Assembly: GCA_036794825.1 (NCBI GenBank)
Contig: DAIRGA010000023.1
Span: forward strand, 1-64,000
DNA from: RZYY01 sp036794825
GTDB taxonomy: Bacteria; Bacteroidota; Bacteroidia; Bacteroidales; 4484-276
Length of the DNA: 64,000 nucleotides
Reading direction: 5' to 3'
Shown here in pieces: positions 25,837-35,054 of this stretch (position 1 is the stretch's first letter; every line of letters starts with the position of its first letter). The notes under the pieces are model-generated. The model was not told where the DNA came from. It searched no databases and worked only from the letters and a program-made list of their open reading frames with translations. A program made the translations under genes and the position numbers.

Positions 25837-27024
25837 ATGAATTACGTATTGTTTGATGACTCGGCACGTAACAATTTGTTGCCTCTAACCTTCACAAAAC
25901 CAGTGGCAGATCTCAGAGTTGGGATACTAACGATCAGGGAAAAGTGGGAAGCCTTTCTAAGAGAAGAAACATCGAGTTTAACAGAAGATTACCTCAGTGG
26001 AAAATATCCTATGGTACCGTCGCAGGATACGATTCTGATTAATGGTTCGATAGCCCCAAATAAAGACCTGGTAAGGAAAATCAAACGCCTGGAAAAGAAC
26101 GAATCGTTGATCAAAGACGACAGCATCATCGCACAGCGCATTGATTCCGGTGATCTTGAAGCTTCTGCCGAGCAGGATTTTGAGAAAATGTCGAGCATCA
26201 AATACGAAGAGCAATATAATAAGGTGAACTTTCCCTGGGATCTGTTTACGATGAATAGTGATGCCATCGAACAGGATTTCGATACTGCAACGCATAGCAG
26301 CCATAACCAGAAGCCCAATTCTACCAATACGATTATTGGAAATGGAAAACTATTCATCGACAAAACTGCCCATGTAAATGGCGCAACGCTGAATACCTCT
26401 ACCGGTCCTATTTTTATTGGTAAAAATGCGGAGGTAATGGAAGGAGCTAACATCAGAGGCCCTTTTGCACTCTGTGAAGGCGGCGTGGTAAAAATGGGAG
26501 CAAAAATTTATGGCGCCACTACAATCGGAAAATTTTCAAAAGTGGGTGGTGAACTGAACAATGTTGTGATTGGAAATTACTCGAATAAAGCACATGACGG
26601 TTTTTTGGGCAATTCGGTCTTGGGCGATTGGTGTAACATTGGTGCCGACACCAATTCATCAAACTTAAAAAATACCTACGACGAAGTAAAAGTATGGAAC
26701 TATCCAAACCAGACTTTCATCTCTACCGGGCTACAGTTTTGTGGTTTAATTATGGGCGATCACTCTAAATGTGCTATCAACACTATGTTCAACACAGGAA
26801 CAGTAATTGGTGTTAGTGCAAATATCTTTGGCACAGGATTTCACCGGAACTTTATAGCTTCTTTCTCCTGGGGTGGGACTGCTGGTTTTACGCACTATGA
26901 CGCTGACAAAGCAATTGATGTTGCGCGCCTGGTTTACAAACGCAGGGGAATTGAGTTCTCAGAAGTTGAGGAATTTATCCTTCGACACATCCACAAAATG
27001 ACCAAGATTAACCGACGGTACTAA
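25837..27024 (+). CDS. GlmU-like sugar nucleotidyltransferase-family protein
   Basis: A 395-residue protein with a GlmU/GlgC-like layout. Residues 1-150 resemble the nucleotidyltransferase domain (FDDSARNNLLPLTFTKPVAD) but lack the G-x-G-T-R signature, so catalysis by this domain is doubtful. Residues from about 165 to 340 are hexapeptide repeats of a left-handed beta-helix (IGNGKLFIDKTAHVNGA; GKNAEVMEGANIRGPF; GNSVLGDWCNIGADTN). Such proteins are common and conserved in Bacteroidota and are often annotated as GlmU family; the substrate is not established to my knowledge. It stands alone between rpmE and lon. Confidence 0.8.
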   Translation: MNYVLFDDSARNNLLPLTFTKPVADLRVGILTIREKWEAFLREETSSLTEDYLSGKYPMVPSQDTILINGSIAPNKDLVRKIKRLEKNESLIKDDSIIAQRIDSGDLEASAEQDFEKMSSIKYEEQYNKVNFPWDLFTMNSDAIEQDFDTATHSSHNQKPNSTNTIIGNGKLFIDKTAHVNGATLNTSTGPIFIGKNAEVMEGANIRGPFALCEGGVVKMGAKIYGATTIGKFSKVGGELNNVVIGNYSNKAHDGFLGNSVLGDWCNIGADTNSSNLKNTYDEVKVWNYPNQTFISTGLQFCGLIMGDHSKCAINTMFNTGTVIGVSANIFGTGFHRNFIASFSWGGTAGFTHYDADKAIDVARLVYKRRGIEFSEVEEFILRHIHKMTKINRRY

Positions 27025-27283
27025 TTTCACCTGGTTGACAAAACGTTTAATAAGTATCTCTGCAACACATTCAATTGAGAAAATTTTCCCGCAATCATTC
27101 AGGTTCGCCATTGATGGCATGTTTGTTGACAACCCTGCAGCAAGCACTGCTTGAATTATATTTTTAAATTGATTTTCATTGTGTTAGTAGCGCATTTTTG
27201 AATATTATTCAAAAAGTAAACCGATCAATTATGACGCATTGTTTGTTAGTAACCATTTTTTGCCACTTTGACATACAATTAAT

Positions 27284-29743
27284 ATGTTTGGACCTTTAGG
27301 AAAAGATAATCTGCTTTTTAGTGAAATCGTTGAAGGCGAAACTGAATTTATCCCCCTACTTTCGCAGGAAGATGAGGAACTGATAAACTCAGAAGAAGTC
27401 CCGGAAACGCTGCCTATACTGCCTTTGCGCAACACTGTGTTGTTTCCGGGAGTTGTTATACCAATCACTGTTGGCCGAGATAAGTCCATCAGGCTGGTCA
27501 GAGAGTTTTACAATAAAAAGAAACCGATTGGAGTCATAGCCCAGAAGCAGGCTGAGATTGAGGATCCACAACCGGCCGACCTTTTTGAGGTGGGTACTGT
27601 TGCAACTATTCTAAAAGTGCTTCAAATGCCAGATGGAAACACCACTGTCATTATACAGGGCAAGAAAAGGTTCAAACTTATCGAAGTTATCACAGAAGAT
27701 CCTTATTTTCTGGCCAGAGTCTCAGCATTTGACTCAAGCAAAAAGGTCGTTCATGATAAGAACTTCCAGGCACTCATCTCTTCGCTCAAAGATCTTTCGA
27801 TTCAGATCATCAACATTTCTCCAAACATTCCATCAGAAGCAGCATTTGCAATCAAAAATATCGAAAGTACGGTTTTTCTGGTGAATTTTATTTCAAGCAA
27901 CCTGAATATCTCCACAGGCGAAAAACAAACCCTTCTTGAAATTTCAGATGTTAATCAACGCGCTACCAATGTTTTAGCTGCTTTAAGTAAAGAATTGCAA
28001 ATGCTCGAGCTAAAAAATCAGATCCAGGATAAGGTAAAACATGAACTGGATAAACAGCACCGGGATTATATACTCAATCAACAATTAAAAACCATCCAGG
28101 AAGAATTAGGCGGATCGAGTCATCTGCAACAAATTGATGAGTTAAAAAAATTGGCTCAGCAAAAAAAATGGAGCAAGGAAGTTCAGGAAGTATTTGATAA
28201 AGAAGTAAATAAGCTCAACCGAATCAATCCCAACTCAATGGATTATTCGATTCAGGTAAATTACCTGGAAACCCTTGTTGAACTGCCCTGGAATGAATAC
28301 ACTGACGATAATTTTAATCTCGCTCACGCGCAAAAGGTTCTGGACAAAGATCATTTTGGGCTTGAAAAAGTGAAGGAGAGAATCATCGAATACCTAGCTG
28401 TGCTCAAACTTAAAAACAACATGAAGTCACCGATCATTTGCCTTACCGGCCCTCCGGGAGTTGGCAAAACTTCGTTGGGCAAATCCATTGCAAGTGCGTT
28501 GGGCAGGAAATACATCCGTATGTCGCTTGGTGGCTTGAGAGATGAGGCGGAGATTCGCGGTCATCGTAAAACTTACATCGGCGCAATGCCTGGAAGAATT
28601 ATTCAGAGCATCAAAAAGGCTAAATCGTCGAACCCTGTTTTCGTACTTGATGAAATTGATAAAGTAATCGGGGCCAACATTAACGGCGACCCTTCAGCGG
28701 CGCTTCTCGAAGTGCTTGATCCTGAGCAGAACACAACCTTCTATGATAATTTTTTAGAACTTGAATACGATCTTTCAAGAGTACTGTTTCTGGCGACAGC
28801 CAACACACTGAGCACGGTTCATCCCGCATTACGCGATCGCATGGAGGTGATTGAGATCAGCGGTTACCTGCTTGAAGAAAAAATGGAAATCGCCAAAAAA
28901 CACTTGATTCCTAAACAGATGAAAGAGCATGGTATTAAAACATCTCATTTAACTTTTCCAAAACAAACTATCCAGACTTTAATAGAAGATTACACCAGAG
29001 AATCAGGAGTAAGGCTTCTGGAAAAAAATATCGCCAAACTGATTCGTAGCAGGGCACGCTTTATTGCTGAAAATCAGGAGTACGAAAGAAAAATTTCTCC
29101 GGAGGATGCTGCCCGGGTGTTGGGGGCGCCTAAATTTCAGAAAGATCAGCGAATTTCAAATGAGATTGCCGGAGTTGTGACCGGGCTGGCATGGACTGCT
29201 GTCGGCGGTGAGATCCTTTTTGTGGAAGCAAGTCTCAGTCGCGGCAAAGGCACACTCACTATGACGGGAAATCTCGGTGACGTGATGAAAGAATCTGCGA
29301 CAATTGCTTATGAGTACATTAAAGCGCACTCAGATTACATCAACATAAATCCTGAAATTTTCGACAAACACAACCTTCACATCCATATCCCTGAAGGTGC
29401 AACGCCCAAAGACGGACCGTCGGCAGGTATTACAATGATGACGGCCATTGCCTCGGCGTTTACACAAAGAAAAGTGAGGGATAAAATTGCCATGACGGGT
29501 GAGATAACCTTGCGCGGGAAAGTTTTGCCGGTTGGCGGTATCAAAGAGAAAATCCTCGCTGCCAAGAGAGCGAAAATTGAAATCATAATTCTATCGAAAG
29601 AAAACGAAAAGGATGTAAAAGAAATTCCGGAAAAGTATATTACAGGGCTTCGTTTTGAATACGTAAACACCATGCTCGATGTTCTGAATTATGCACTGTT
29701 GGCTGAGCAGGTAAAAAATCCCCTAACCGTAACTTTAAACTAA
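27284..29743 (+). CDS. lon: ATP-dependent protease Lon
   Basis: A cytosolic AAA+ serine protease that degrades misfolded and regulatory proteins. 819 residues: LON substrate domain about 42-235 (LPILPLRNTVLFPGVVIPI), coiled region about 240-300, AAA+ module with Walker A GPPGVGKT (389-396) and Walker B VFVLDEID (about 452-459), and protease domain with catalytic S713 in KDGPSAG and K756 in GGIKEK. The first 40 acidic residues are a normal extension. The 258-base upstream gap shows no clear TAnnTTTG element. A small membrane protein gene follows after 10 bases and may be cotranscribed. Confidence 0.98.
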   Translation: MFGPLGKDNLLFSEIVEGETEFIPLLSQEDEELINSEEVPETLPILPLRNTVLFPGVVIPITVGRDKSIRLVREFYNKKKPIGVIAQKQAEIEDPQPADLFEVGTVATILKVLQMPDGNTTVIIQGKKRFKLIEVITEDPYFLARVSAFDSSKKVVHDKNFQALISSLKDLSIQIINISPNIPSEAAFAIKNIESTVFLVNFISSNLNISTGEKQTLLEISDVNQRATNVLAALSKELQMLELKNQIQDKVKHELDKQHRDYILNQQLKTIQEELGGSSHLQQIDELKKLAQQKKWSKEVQEVFDKEVNKLNRINPNSMDYSIQVNYLETLVELPWNEYTDDNFNLAHAQKVLDKDHFGLEKVKERIIEYLAVLKLKNNMKSPIICLTGPPGVGKTSLGKSIASALGRKYIRMSLGGLRDEAEIRGHRKTYIGAMPGRIIQSIKKAKSSNPVFVLDEIDKVIGANINGDPSAALLEVLDPEQNTTFYDNFLELEYDLSRVLFLATANTLSTVHPALRDRMEVIEISGYLLEEKMEIAKKHLIPKQMKEHGIKTSHLTFPKQTIQTLIEDYTRESGVRLLEKNIAKLIRSRARFIAENQEYERKISPEDAARVLGAPKFQKDQRISNEIAGVVTGLAWTAVGGEILFVEASLSRGKGTLTMTGNLGDVMKESATIAYEYIKAHSDYININPEIFDKHNLHIHIPEGATPKDGPSAGITMMTAIASAFTQRKVRDKIAMTGEITLRGKVLPVGGIKEKILAAKRAKIEIIILSKENEKDVKEIPEKYITGLRFEYVNTMLDVLNYALLAEQVKNPLTVTLN

Positions 29744-29753
29744 CTTTGCAAGC

Positions 29754-30143
29754 ATGAAAAGGTTCCTGCTGATGATCAAATACCGCCAGTACCGATGGGC
29801 TGCAAGGCTTTTAGGGATACTTGGATTGGTGTTTTTTATGTCCTACTTTACCGCCGAAGGAATTGAAGATTTTACCATGCAATCCAGAACCCGCGATCTG
29901 ACGATAGTTCTGATATTGTGTTCCCTTTGCTTCGTTAGTTACATTGTCAGCTGGTCAGCCGAAATTGTTGGCGGCATATTGCTAACCCTATCCGCTATAT
30001 TGCTGCCATCGTTTGTTTACTTTTTTGAAGGCATTCCAGGGTTTACCGCAATTATTTATTATGGTATCCCATTTTTGATACCCGGAGTACTTTTCATTGC
30101 AGCCTGGCGAATAAAGGTTATCCGAAAATCGGCATCAGAGTAG
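29754..30143 (+). CDS. Small four-helix membrane protein of unknown function
   Basis: 129 residues with four hydrophobic segments at about 18-34, 48-66, 70-88 and 97-115, and charged ends (MKRFLLMIKYRQYR; KVIRKSASE). I do not recognise the family. It starts 10 bases after lon and has no promoter of its own that I can see, so it is probably in the lon transcript. Its stop is 21 bases from the end of a convergent gene. Confidence 0.7.
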   Translation: MKRFLLMIKYRQYRWAARLLGILGLVFFMSYFTAEGIEDFTMQSRTRDLTIVLILCSLCFVSYIVSWSAEIVGGILLTLSAILLPSFVYFFEGIPGFTAIIYYGIPFLIPGVLFIAAWRIKVIRKSASE

Positions 30144-30164
30144 CATTTTGCCCTGATCTCCGGG

Positions 30165-30698
30165 TCAGGAAGTTTTTTCCCCGGTAAAATAATCTCCCTT
30201 GTACTTAAAAAGGACGTTAAAAGTGGTCAGGCTTCCGTAGATCCGTGTTATGTACTGTTGAAGATTCACCTTCTCCTCATCATCGAGGTTGCTGCTATTG
30301 ATCCGCTGTTCCATCACCCTCAAGCGGTCGCGCACCATCACTATCTTGTGAAAAAATGCTTCGATTGGAATCTCTTTAGCTGCCAGGTCTTTTCTTCCAG
30401 GTTCAAGAATCATGTTTCCTCCAATCCACTTCTCTCCCATCTCAACCGTTTCCTGAATATCCGAAAAGCGGCGCAACACCTTGACAATCATATTTTCGAC
30501 CTGCTCGAGGCTTACCAGGTCACGGTCTGGCTCCATCACTTCGATCACCTCAAGCTGACCGTAATCTCTTTTGATCCTGCGCCAGCCATGCTCCACAAAA
30601 ACGATCTCGAAATATTCCGATGATGCCTGAATCACCACTCCAACCCCAAAATCAGGGTGCTTTACCCTGGATCCAATTCCTAATGTTTGCTCTTCCAT
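30165..30698 (-). CDS. Unknown protein with UvrD-tail-like SH3/tudor domain
   Basis: 177 residues. The N-terminal 55 residues (GIGSRVKHPDFGVGVVIQ) resemble the small tudor/SH3-like domain at the C-terminus of UvrD/PcrA helicases (RVxHxxFGxGxV), which binds RNA polymerase or other partners. The rest is a predicted helical region with EMGEKWIGGNMILEPGRKDL and RDRLRVMEQRINSSNLDDEE. No catalytic motif is visible. It is a conserved-looking Bacteroidota hypothetical protein; the function is unknown. It is divergent from the lipoprotein gene that follows. Confidence 0.65.
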   Translation of the reverse strand: MEEQTLGIGSRVKHPDFGVGVVIQASSEYFEIVFVEHGWRRIKRDYGQLEVIEVMEPDRDLVSLEQVENMIVKVLRRFSDIQETVEMGEKWIGGNMILEPGRKDLAAKEIPIEAFFHKIVMVRDRLRVMEQRINSSNLDDEEKVNLQQYITRIYGSLTTFNVLFKYKGDYFTGEKTS

Positions 30699-30775
30699 AT
30701 CTAAAAATCTTGATTTATTATACCTGTTATTTGAATCTAATCGAGCTAAATGAACGGCATTTTAAGGAAAAACAA

Positions 30776-30783
30776 TATTTTTG
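30776..30783 (+). promoter_or_regulatory. -7 element of the OB-fold lipoprotein gene
   Basis: TATTTTTG, 55 bases before the ATG at 30839. A clear -33 TTG is not seen. Confidence 0.5.
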
Positions 30784-30838
30784 CCCTAAGTTTTGTAAAC
30801 ATCTAACTAATAATTTATTAATTAAATCAGGAGAAAAA

Positions 30839-31399
30839 ATGATTAAGAATCTTTTCTTTTTTGCATTGATTGCAATGATTTTTGCGTCATGCGGAAGTTC
30901 GACCAACAAAGCAACGGAGCAGGAACAGGCAGTTGAAATTGTCCAGGCCTCAGTTGATGAATTTTTGGCCAACCCCGATGAATTTGTTGGCAAAGAAGTG
31001 AATATGAAAGGCGTAGTGGTGCATGTTTGCCAGCATGGTGGTAAAAGAATGTTCATTGTTGGAGATAACCCTGATGAAAGGCTTCAGATTAAAGCCAGTG
31101 AAGAAATTGCTGCCTTTCCGGTTGAAGTTGAAGGAAGTTTGGTTGAGGTTATTGGTCTCGTGGATGAATTGAGGATTGATGAAGCCTATCTTCAAAATTG
31201 GGAAAACGAGTTGAAAGCTGACAACCCAGAGTCGGAATTGAAAATCCACAGAGGTGAAGAAGGTCATGAACATGGTGAGGATGATCCTCAGGCGGAATGG
31301 GATCAGATTGCTAATTACCGTGAAATGCTTGCTGAGTCAGGAAAAGATCATCTCTCTTTCTACTCGGTAATCTGCAAAAGTTTTGTAGAAGTAAAGTAA
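30839..31399 (+). CDS. Lipoprotein with tRNA-anti/OB-like domain
   Basis: 186 residues from the ATG at 30839, chosen because it has a GGAGA ribosome site nine bases upstream and a lipoprotein signal (MIKNLFFFALIAMIFASC, lipobox FASC); an in-frame ATG at 30620 would precede the -7 element. After the lipid-attached cysteine come an acidic linker and a segment FVGKEVNMKGVVVHVCQHGGK (residues 53-73) and DERLQIKASEE, which resembles OB-fold domains of the tRNA_anti-like group. A C-terminal histidine/glutamate-rich stretch (GEEGHEHGEDD) could bind metal. A PepSY-type membrane protein follows. Function unknown. Confidence 0.7.
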   Translation: MIKNLFFFALIAMIFASCGSSTNKATEQEQAVEIVQASVDEFLANPDEFVGKEVNMKGVVVHVCQHGGKRMFIVGDNPDERLQIKASEEIAAFPVEVEGSLVEVIGLVDELRIDEAYLQNWENELKADNPESELKIHRGEEGHEHGEDDPQAEWDQIANYREMLAESGKDHLSFYSVICKSFVEVK

Positions 31400-31422
31400 T
31401 TTCAAATGTTTTGGTGTCACTT

Positions 31423-31451
31423 AAGGTCGGTAAACAGCCGGCCTTTTTTTT
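31423..31451 (+). terminator. Intrinsic terminator of the lipoprotein gene
   Basis: AAGGTCGG (31423-31430) pairs with CCGGCCTT (31438-31445), seven-base loop, followed by eight T in total. It separates the lipoprotein gene from the PepSY-type gene. Confidence 0.85.
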
Positions 31452-31465
31452 AAACTCAAACGATC

Positions 31466-32023
31466 ATGATAAATTTTAAGTGGCGAAAATGGAACCGGGC
31501 AACGCATCGCGACCTTGGCTATTTTTTCTTTGCTATGACAGTAATTTACGGGCTTTCAGGAATCGCCATCAATCATATCAGCGACTGGAATCCCAACTAC
31601 ATTTATATAAATAAAAGTATTGAAACCGGCCATTCGATTGACCGAAAAATTACCAAAGCCGAAGTACTCGAAATTCTTGATAAAGCAGGTGAAAAAGATA
31701 GCTACAAGCACCACATGATAGTAAATTCGGAAATACTGCGAATTTTCCTCGATGGTGGAAGTGCTTATATTGATATCGAAACCGGAGTTGGTACAATCGA
31801 AAGAGTAAAACGCCGCCCTATCTTTCACGCAGTCAATTATCTGCACTACAACCCGAAAAAATGGTGGGTTTGGTTCTCGGATGCTTTTGCTATCGGTTTA
31901 ATAGTTCTTGCTTTCAGCGGACTTTTCATTCTGAAAGGCAAAAATGGGATTACCCGCCGGGGCGCAATCATAACAATTGCCGGAATCATCATTCCCACCA
32001 TTTTCCTTCTGCTTTATTATTGA
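31466..32023 (+). CDS. PepSY-associated transmembrane protein
   Basis: 185 residues with an N-terminal helix (YFFFAMTVIYGLSGIAINHI), a soluble middle of about 100 residues and two C-terminal helices (about 133-150 and 162-183). The RxxHRDLGYFF start and the HAVNYLHYNPKKWWVWFSDAFA segment are typical of the PepSY-associated TM family, whose members are linked to iron uptake and membrane reduction systems. It is shorter than the full three-helix PepSY_TM proteins. No iron gene is adjacent, so a role cannot be assigned. Confidence 0.75.
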   Translation: MINFKWRKWNRATHRDLGYFFFAMTVIYGLSGIAINHISDWNPNYIYINKSIETGHSIDRKITKAEVLEILDKAGEKDSYKHHMIVNSEILRIFLDGGSAYIDIETGVGTIERVKRRPIFHAVNYLHYNPKKWWVWFSDAFAIGLIVLAFSGLFILKGKNGITRRGAIITIAGIIIPTIFLLLYY

Positions 32024-32046
32024 CCATGAAAAGATTCTTACTTTTA

Positions 32047-32086
32047 AATCCCTGGATGAGCTTTTTCATTTCAGGGATTCTTTTTT
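32047..32086 (+). terminator. Intrinsic terminator after the PepSY-type gene
   Basis: AATCCCTG (32047-32054) pairs with CAGGGATT (32072-32079) and the loop can extend the stem (ATGA/TCAT); a C and six T follow. It is 23 bases after the stop codon. Confidence 0.85.
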
Positions 32087-32160
32087 AAAACTTTATTGCT
32101 CCCCGACTGTTTGTTAAAAGTGTTGAAAACAAATCAATTACTCATTAAATTCTTAAACAT

Positions 32161-32607
32161 ATGGCCGATTCAATCACTTTACCAAACACAGGCTTTGCCG
32201 CCAGGTTGATCCGTACATCTAAATCAACCGTTCAAACCCTTGGCGAACTCTTTATCTACAAAGACGGCACCGAAATATTCCGATGCAAAACCCTTGAGCT
32301 TCCGTGGCGAAACAACGAAAAACAGACGAGTTGCATTCCAGCAGGCAAGTACAAGGTTGTAAAACGTTTCAGCGAAAAAAACAAAGATCATTTTCATCTC
32401 ACTGATGTGCCGGGGCGCTCGATGATTCTGATTCACAGCGGCAATTATCACACCCACACGCTGGGTTGCATCCTGGTTGGATCATCTCACACCGACATCA
32501 ATGCAGATGGCCATCTTGACGTAGTGCAAAGCGGACCGACTCTTCAGAAGTTAAACCAGATTCTGCCTGCGGGATTTGAGTTACTGGTTCAAGAGAAGCA
32601 AGGTTAG
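32161..32607 (+). CDS. DUF5675-family protein
   Basis: 148 residues matching the pattern of DUF5675: short beta strands with TLELPWRNNEKQTSCIPAGKY (43-63), a histidine-containing IHSGNYHTHTLGCILVG and a C-terminal LxxxLP. There is no signal peptide. Family members occur in phages, contractile systems and isolated chromosomal copies and may act on cell wall, but no activity is established to my knowledge. No phage gene is near. It is convergent with the sugar transferase gene. Confidence 0.75.
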   Translation: MADSITLPNTGFAARLIRTSKSTVQTLGELFIYKDGTEIFRCKTLELPWRNNEKQTSCIPAGKYKVVKRFSEKNKDHFHLTDVPGRSMILIHSGNYHTHTLGCILVGSSHTDINADGHLDVVQSGPTLQKLNQILPAGFELLVQEKQG

Positions 32608-32673
32608 TGGGCAATCAACATCGGGCTGTCAATGGCTGACAATCAGCGCTGGTTATTAAAACATTGATAATGT

Positions 32674-34089
32674 TTACTTTCCGCGTCCCTGAATAATAAT
32701 CAGTACGGTGTAGAACATGATTTTGAAATCCATTGCCAGCGACATATTTTCGACATAAAGAATGTCATACTTGAGGCGTTGAATCATCTCTTCGACCGTA
32801 GATGCGTAACCAAATTTGACTTGTCCCCAAGAAGTTATTCCGGGTTTTACCTTAAATAACATCCGGTAGTGTGGGGCTTTTTCGATAATCTGATCAATAA
32901 AATATTGCCTTTCAGGACGATAGCCCACCAGCGACATGTCACCTTTTAACACCGTGAAGAACTGAGGTATCTCATCAAGTCTAAGCTTGCGCATCAGAAG
33001 TCCAAAAGGTGTAATTCTGCTGTCATTTTTAGAGGAGAGACGCGGGACATCTTTCTCGGCGCCTACATACATTGATCTGAATTTTGGGATCATAAATGGT
33101 CTCCCATGTAAACCTATACGCTCCTGCTGATAAAAGACCGGGCCTTTGGACGAGAGTTTCACCTCGATAATCAGGAATGCATAGAGCGGTATCAGAATGA
33201 TGATTGCAATCAGCGACGCAACGACATCAATCAACCGTTTGAGTGACTCCTGCCAGGGCGGCAGTAGTGTCGGCGAAATCTGAATAAGCGGCTCAGTAAA
33301 GATGGAGGTGGTTTTCACTTTGCCAAGCATGTAATCCTGCATTCCGGGTGACAACTTTATGATGGCATCTGTTACCTCAACTACAGTGAGAATCTTATCC
33401 ATGTGTTTGCTCTCGGTGCGCTCGACTGCAATGATGATCTCTTCGACTTTATACTTTTGAATCAAATCCGAAAGCAATTTGTAGGATCCAAGATTTGGTA
33501 AATGTGCCGACAGAGGGTAATGATCAGATTCTCTGACGCTTACAAATCCTATAAACTTATTTCCTGATGAAGGAAACTGCTTGTCCAACGCCTGATACAA
33601 TTCTACAGCATTTTGACCACCCCCGACTATGATCGTATTGAATCCAATGATTTTGCGGTGTATTCTTTTTACAGTCTTTGTGGTTATGTACAATCTCGCA
33701 CCAGAAGTAAAAACAAACTGGAACGCAAAAAGCACGAGAAAAGATTCGTAATGACTTGTATGCGAAATCATTACATCATCAAGCAAAAGAGTAAAGTAAA
33801 GAATAAGAACCCCGATGAAGCATGTAGAAAACGTGATGGCCATTTCACGGATCCGGGTTTTCCGATAAACATTGCGATAAGAACCGGCGATGATGTAAAG
33901 TATGATCCAGAAAAACGGCACCACCGACATACCAAGATACAATTTACCATCCCCGAAAATTTCCCATAAGTTACTGAAAACCTCCGGGTTAACTACGTAC
34001 TTCCTATAGCTAAAGAATAGCAACCATGTAACAACGGCTGCGATCCAATCCGCAAAAAGATATTTAGCTAACTGCAAAGTGTTGTTCAT
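32674..34089 (-). CDS. Polyprenyl-phosphate sugar-1-phosphate transferase
   Basis: 471 residues, the WbaP/WcaJ type initiating enzyme that puts a sugar phosphate on undecaprenyl phosphate to start a polysaccharide or glycan. The N-terminal half has four or five membrane helices and a Rossmann-like middle (GFNTIIVGGGQNAVELY). The C-terminal half is the catalytic domain: KRLIDVVASL, SSKGPVFYQQERIG, MIPKFRSMY, LRLDEIPQFFTVLKGDMSLV (D-E catalytic pair) and KPGITSWGQV. It follows a lipoprotein gene by 12 bases. No glycosyltransferase cluster follows, so it may serve a distant locus. Confidence 0.92.
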   Translation of the reverse strand: MNNTLQLAKYLFADWIAAVVTWLLFFSYRKYVVNPEVFSNLWEIFGDGKLYLGMSVVPFFWIILYIIAGSYRNVYRKTRIREMAITFSTCFIGVLILYFTLLLDDVMISHTSHYESFLVLFAFQFVFTSGARLYITTKTVKRIHRKIIGFNTIIVGGGQNAVELYQALDKQFPSSGNKFIGFVSVRESDHYPLSAHLPNLGSYKLLSDLIQKYKVEEIIIAVERTESKHMDKILTVVEVTDAIIKLSPGMQDYMLGKVKTTSIFTEPLIQISPTLLPPWQESLKRLIDVVASLIAIIILIPLYAFLIIEVKLSSKGPVFYQQERIGLHGRPFMIPKFRSMYVGAEKDVPRLSSKNDSRITPFGLLMRKLRLDEIPQFFTVLKGDMSLVGYRPERQYFIDQIIEKAPHYRMLFKVKPGITSWGQVKFGYASTVEEMIQRLKYDILYVENMSLAMDFKIMFYTVLIIIQGRGK

Positions 34090-34101
34090 TATCCTCTCGA
34101 A

Positions 34102-34980
34102 TTATCTGTAAATCAATTTGATATTATCCAGAAAAATAGTAGCGGTATCCACTCCTGCTGGTAGAGCAGTTCTGAAAAAAATCTTGAAATCCACCGCATC
34201 CTGGCTTTCGGTTAACTTTTCGGTAAGATTGATATAAATTTTATTCCATTCTGACTGAGGATTAAGGTAAATAACCTCTTTCTTCAAAATTTGAGTGGAC
34301 GATTGCGAAAAAATTCCAACTGTAAAATAGTAATCGTTTTTGTAATTCATTTCCAGGAAAACGGGTTTTCCGCTGACTGGCAGCAAGTATGCTTCATAAG
34401 TGGCGGCTTCAAAGACGTCATTGTGCTTGTTAAGTGCAATCACTCCGGAATAAGACCCTTCGAATGCCATTTCAGGTGAAGATTTAACCACAGCCACATC
34501 GGAAGTCAACCGGGCAGTATCCAGCGAAATGACATCCAGTTCGAAGTCTTCCAACCAAACAAATACGGTCTGAGCGCGATAGGTGGTACCGGCATTAACG
34601 GTAATCGTGCTATCCGGAACAAAATTAAACTGCTCGATTATCAGAGGTTCAAAGAAGGGATTGTTAGCGCGTGTCGTTTTTATCCCGTTAAGCTTGATCC
34701 CTGCTTCCAACCGAAGTTTACTTATTCCATCCTTCAACACTGGCACCATGGCAGGCAATTCAAATACGCCAATTGTCTGATCGTCAGCAAAAACCCACAC
34801 GTCAGTGATCTTATGAGAGTTAGTGCCTTGCGTGGAATAACTGGTAGTCAGACTAAACTGATCCACTTTGATGAACGACGGAATACCAGGCTGCAGGTTT
34901 TCCTCCTGGCAGGAACTAAGCAGCATTATCGCTGACAAAAAACCTAAGATGGTAGCTTTATTCAATAGAGAGATGTTCAA
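34102..34980 (-). CDS. Lipoprotein of unknown function
   Basis: 292 residues with a lipoprotein signal (LSAIMLLSSC) followed by QEEN, an acidic stretch of the kind that sends Bacteroidota lipoproteins to the cell surface. The remainder is rich in beta strands (EAGIKLNGIKTTRANNPFFE; AFEGSYSGVIALNKHNDVFE; TATIFLDNIKLIYR) and looks like two beta-sandwich modules, possibly carbohydrate-binding, but I recognise no family. It lies 12 bases before the sugar transferase and 74 after the Gfo/Idh gene, so it is probably in the same transcript. Confidence 0.7.
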   Translation of the reverse strand: MNISLLNKATILGFLSAIMLLSSCQEENLQPGIPSFIKVDQFSLTTSYSTQGTNSHKITDVWVFADDQTIGVFELPAMVPVLKDGISKLRLEAGIKLNGIKTTRANNPFFEPLIIEQFNFVPDSTITVNAGTTYRAQTVFVWLEDFELDVISLDTARLTSDVAVVKSSPEMAFEGSYSGVIALNKHNDVFEAATYEAYLLPVSGKPVFLEMNYKNDYYFTVGIFSQSSTQILKKEVIYLNPQSEWNKIYINLTEKLTESQDAVDFKIFFRTALPAGVDTATIFLDNIKLIYR

Positions 34981-35054
34981 AGCGATTCTGATTATGAAAG
35001 ATGTTATCTTTTAAAAAGATGGAATATCCGGTGAAATGGTGGCCTGGTATTGAA

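Noticed and set aside
30620..30838. Longer start for the OB-fold lipoprotein
   Set aside because: It would add 73 residues with no signal and precede the promoter; the ATG at 30839 has a ribosome site and a lipobox.
32161..32607. DUF5675 gene as a sign of a prophage or contractile system
   Set aside because: No tail, capsid, integrase or secretion genes lie near; it is an isolated chromosomal copy.
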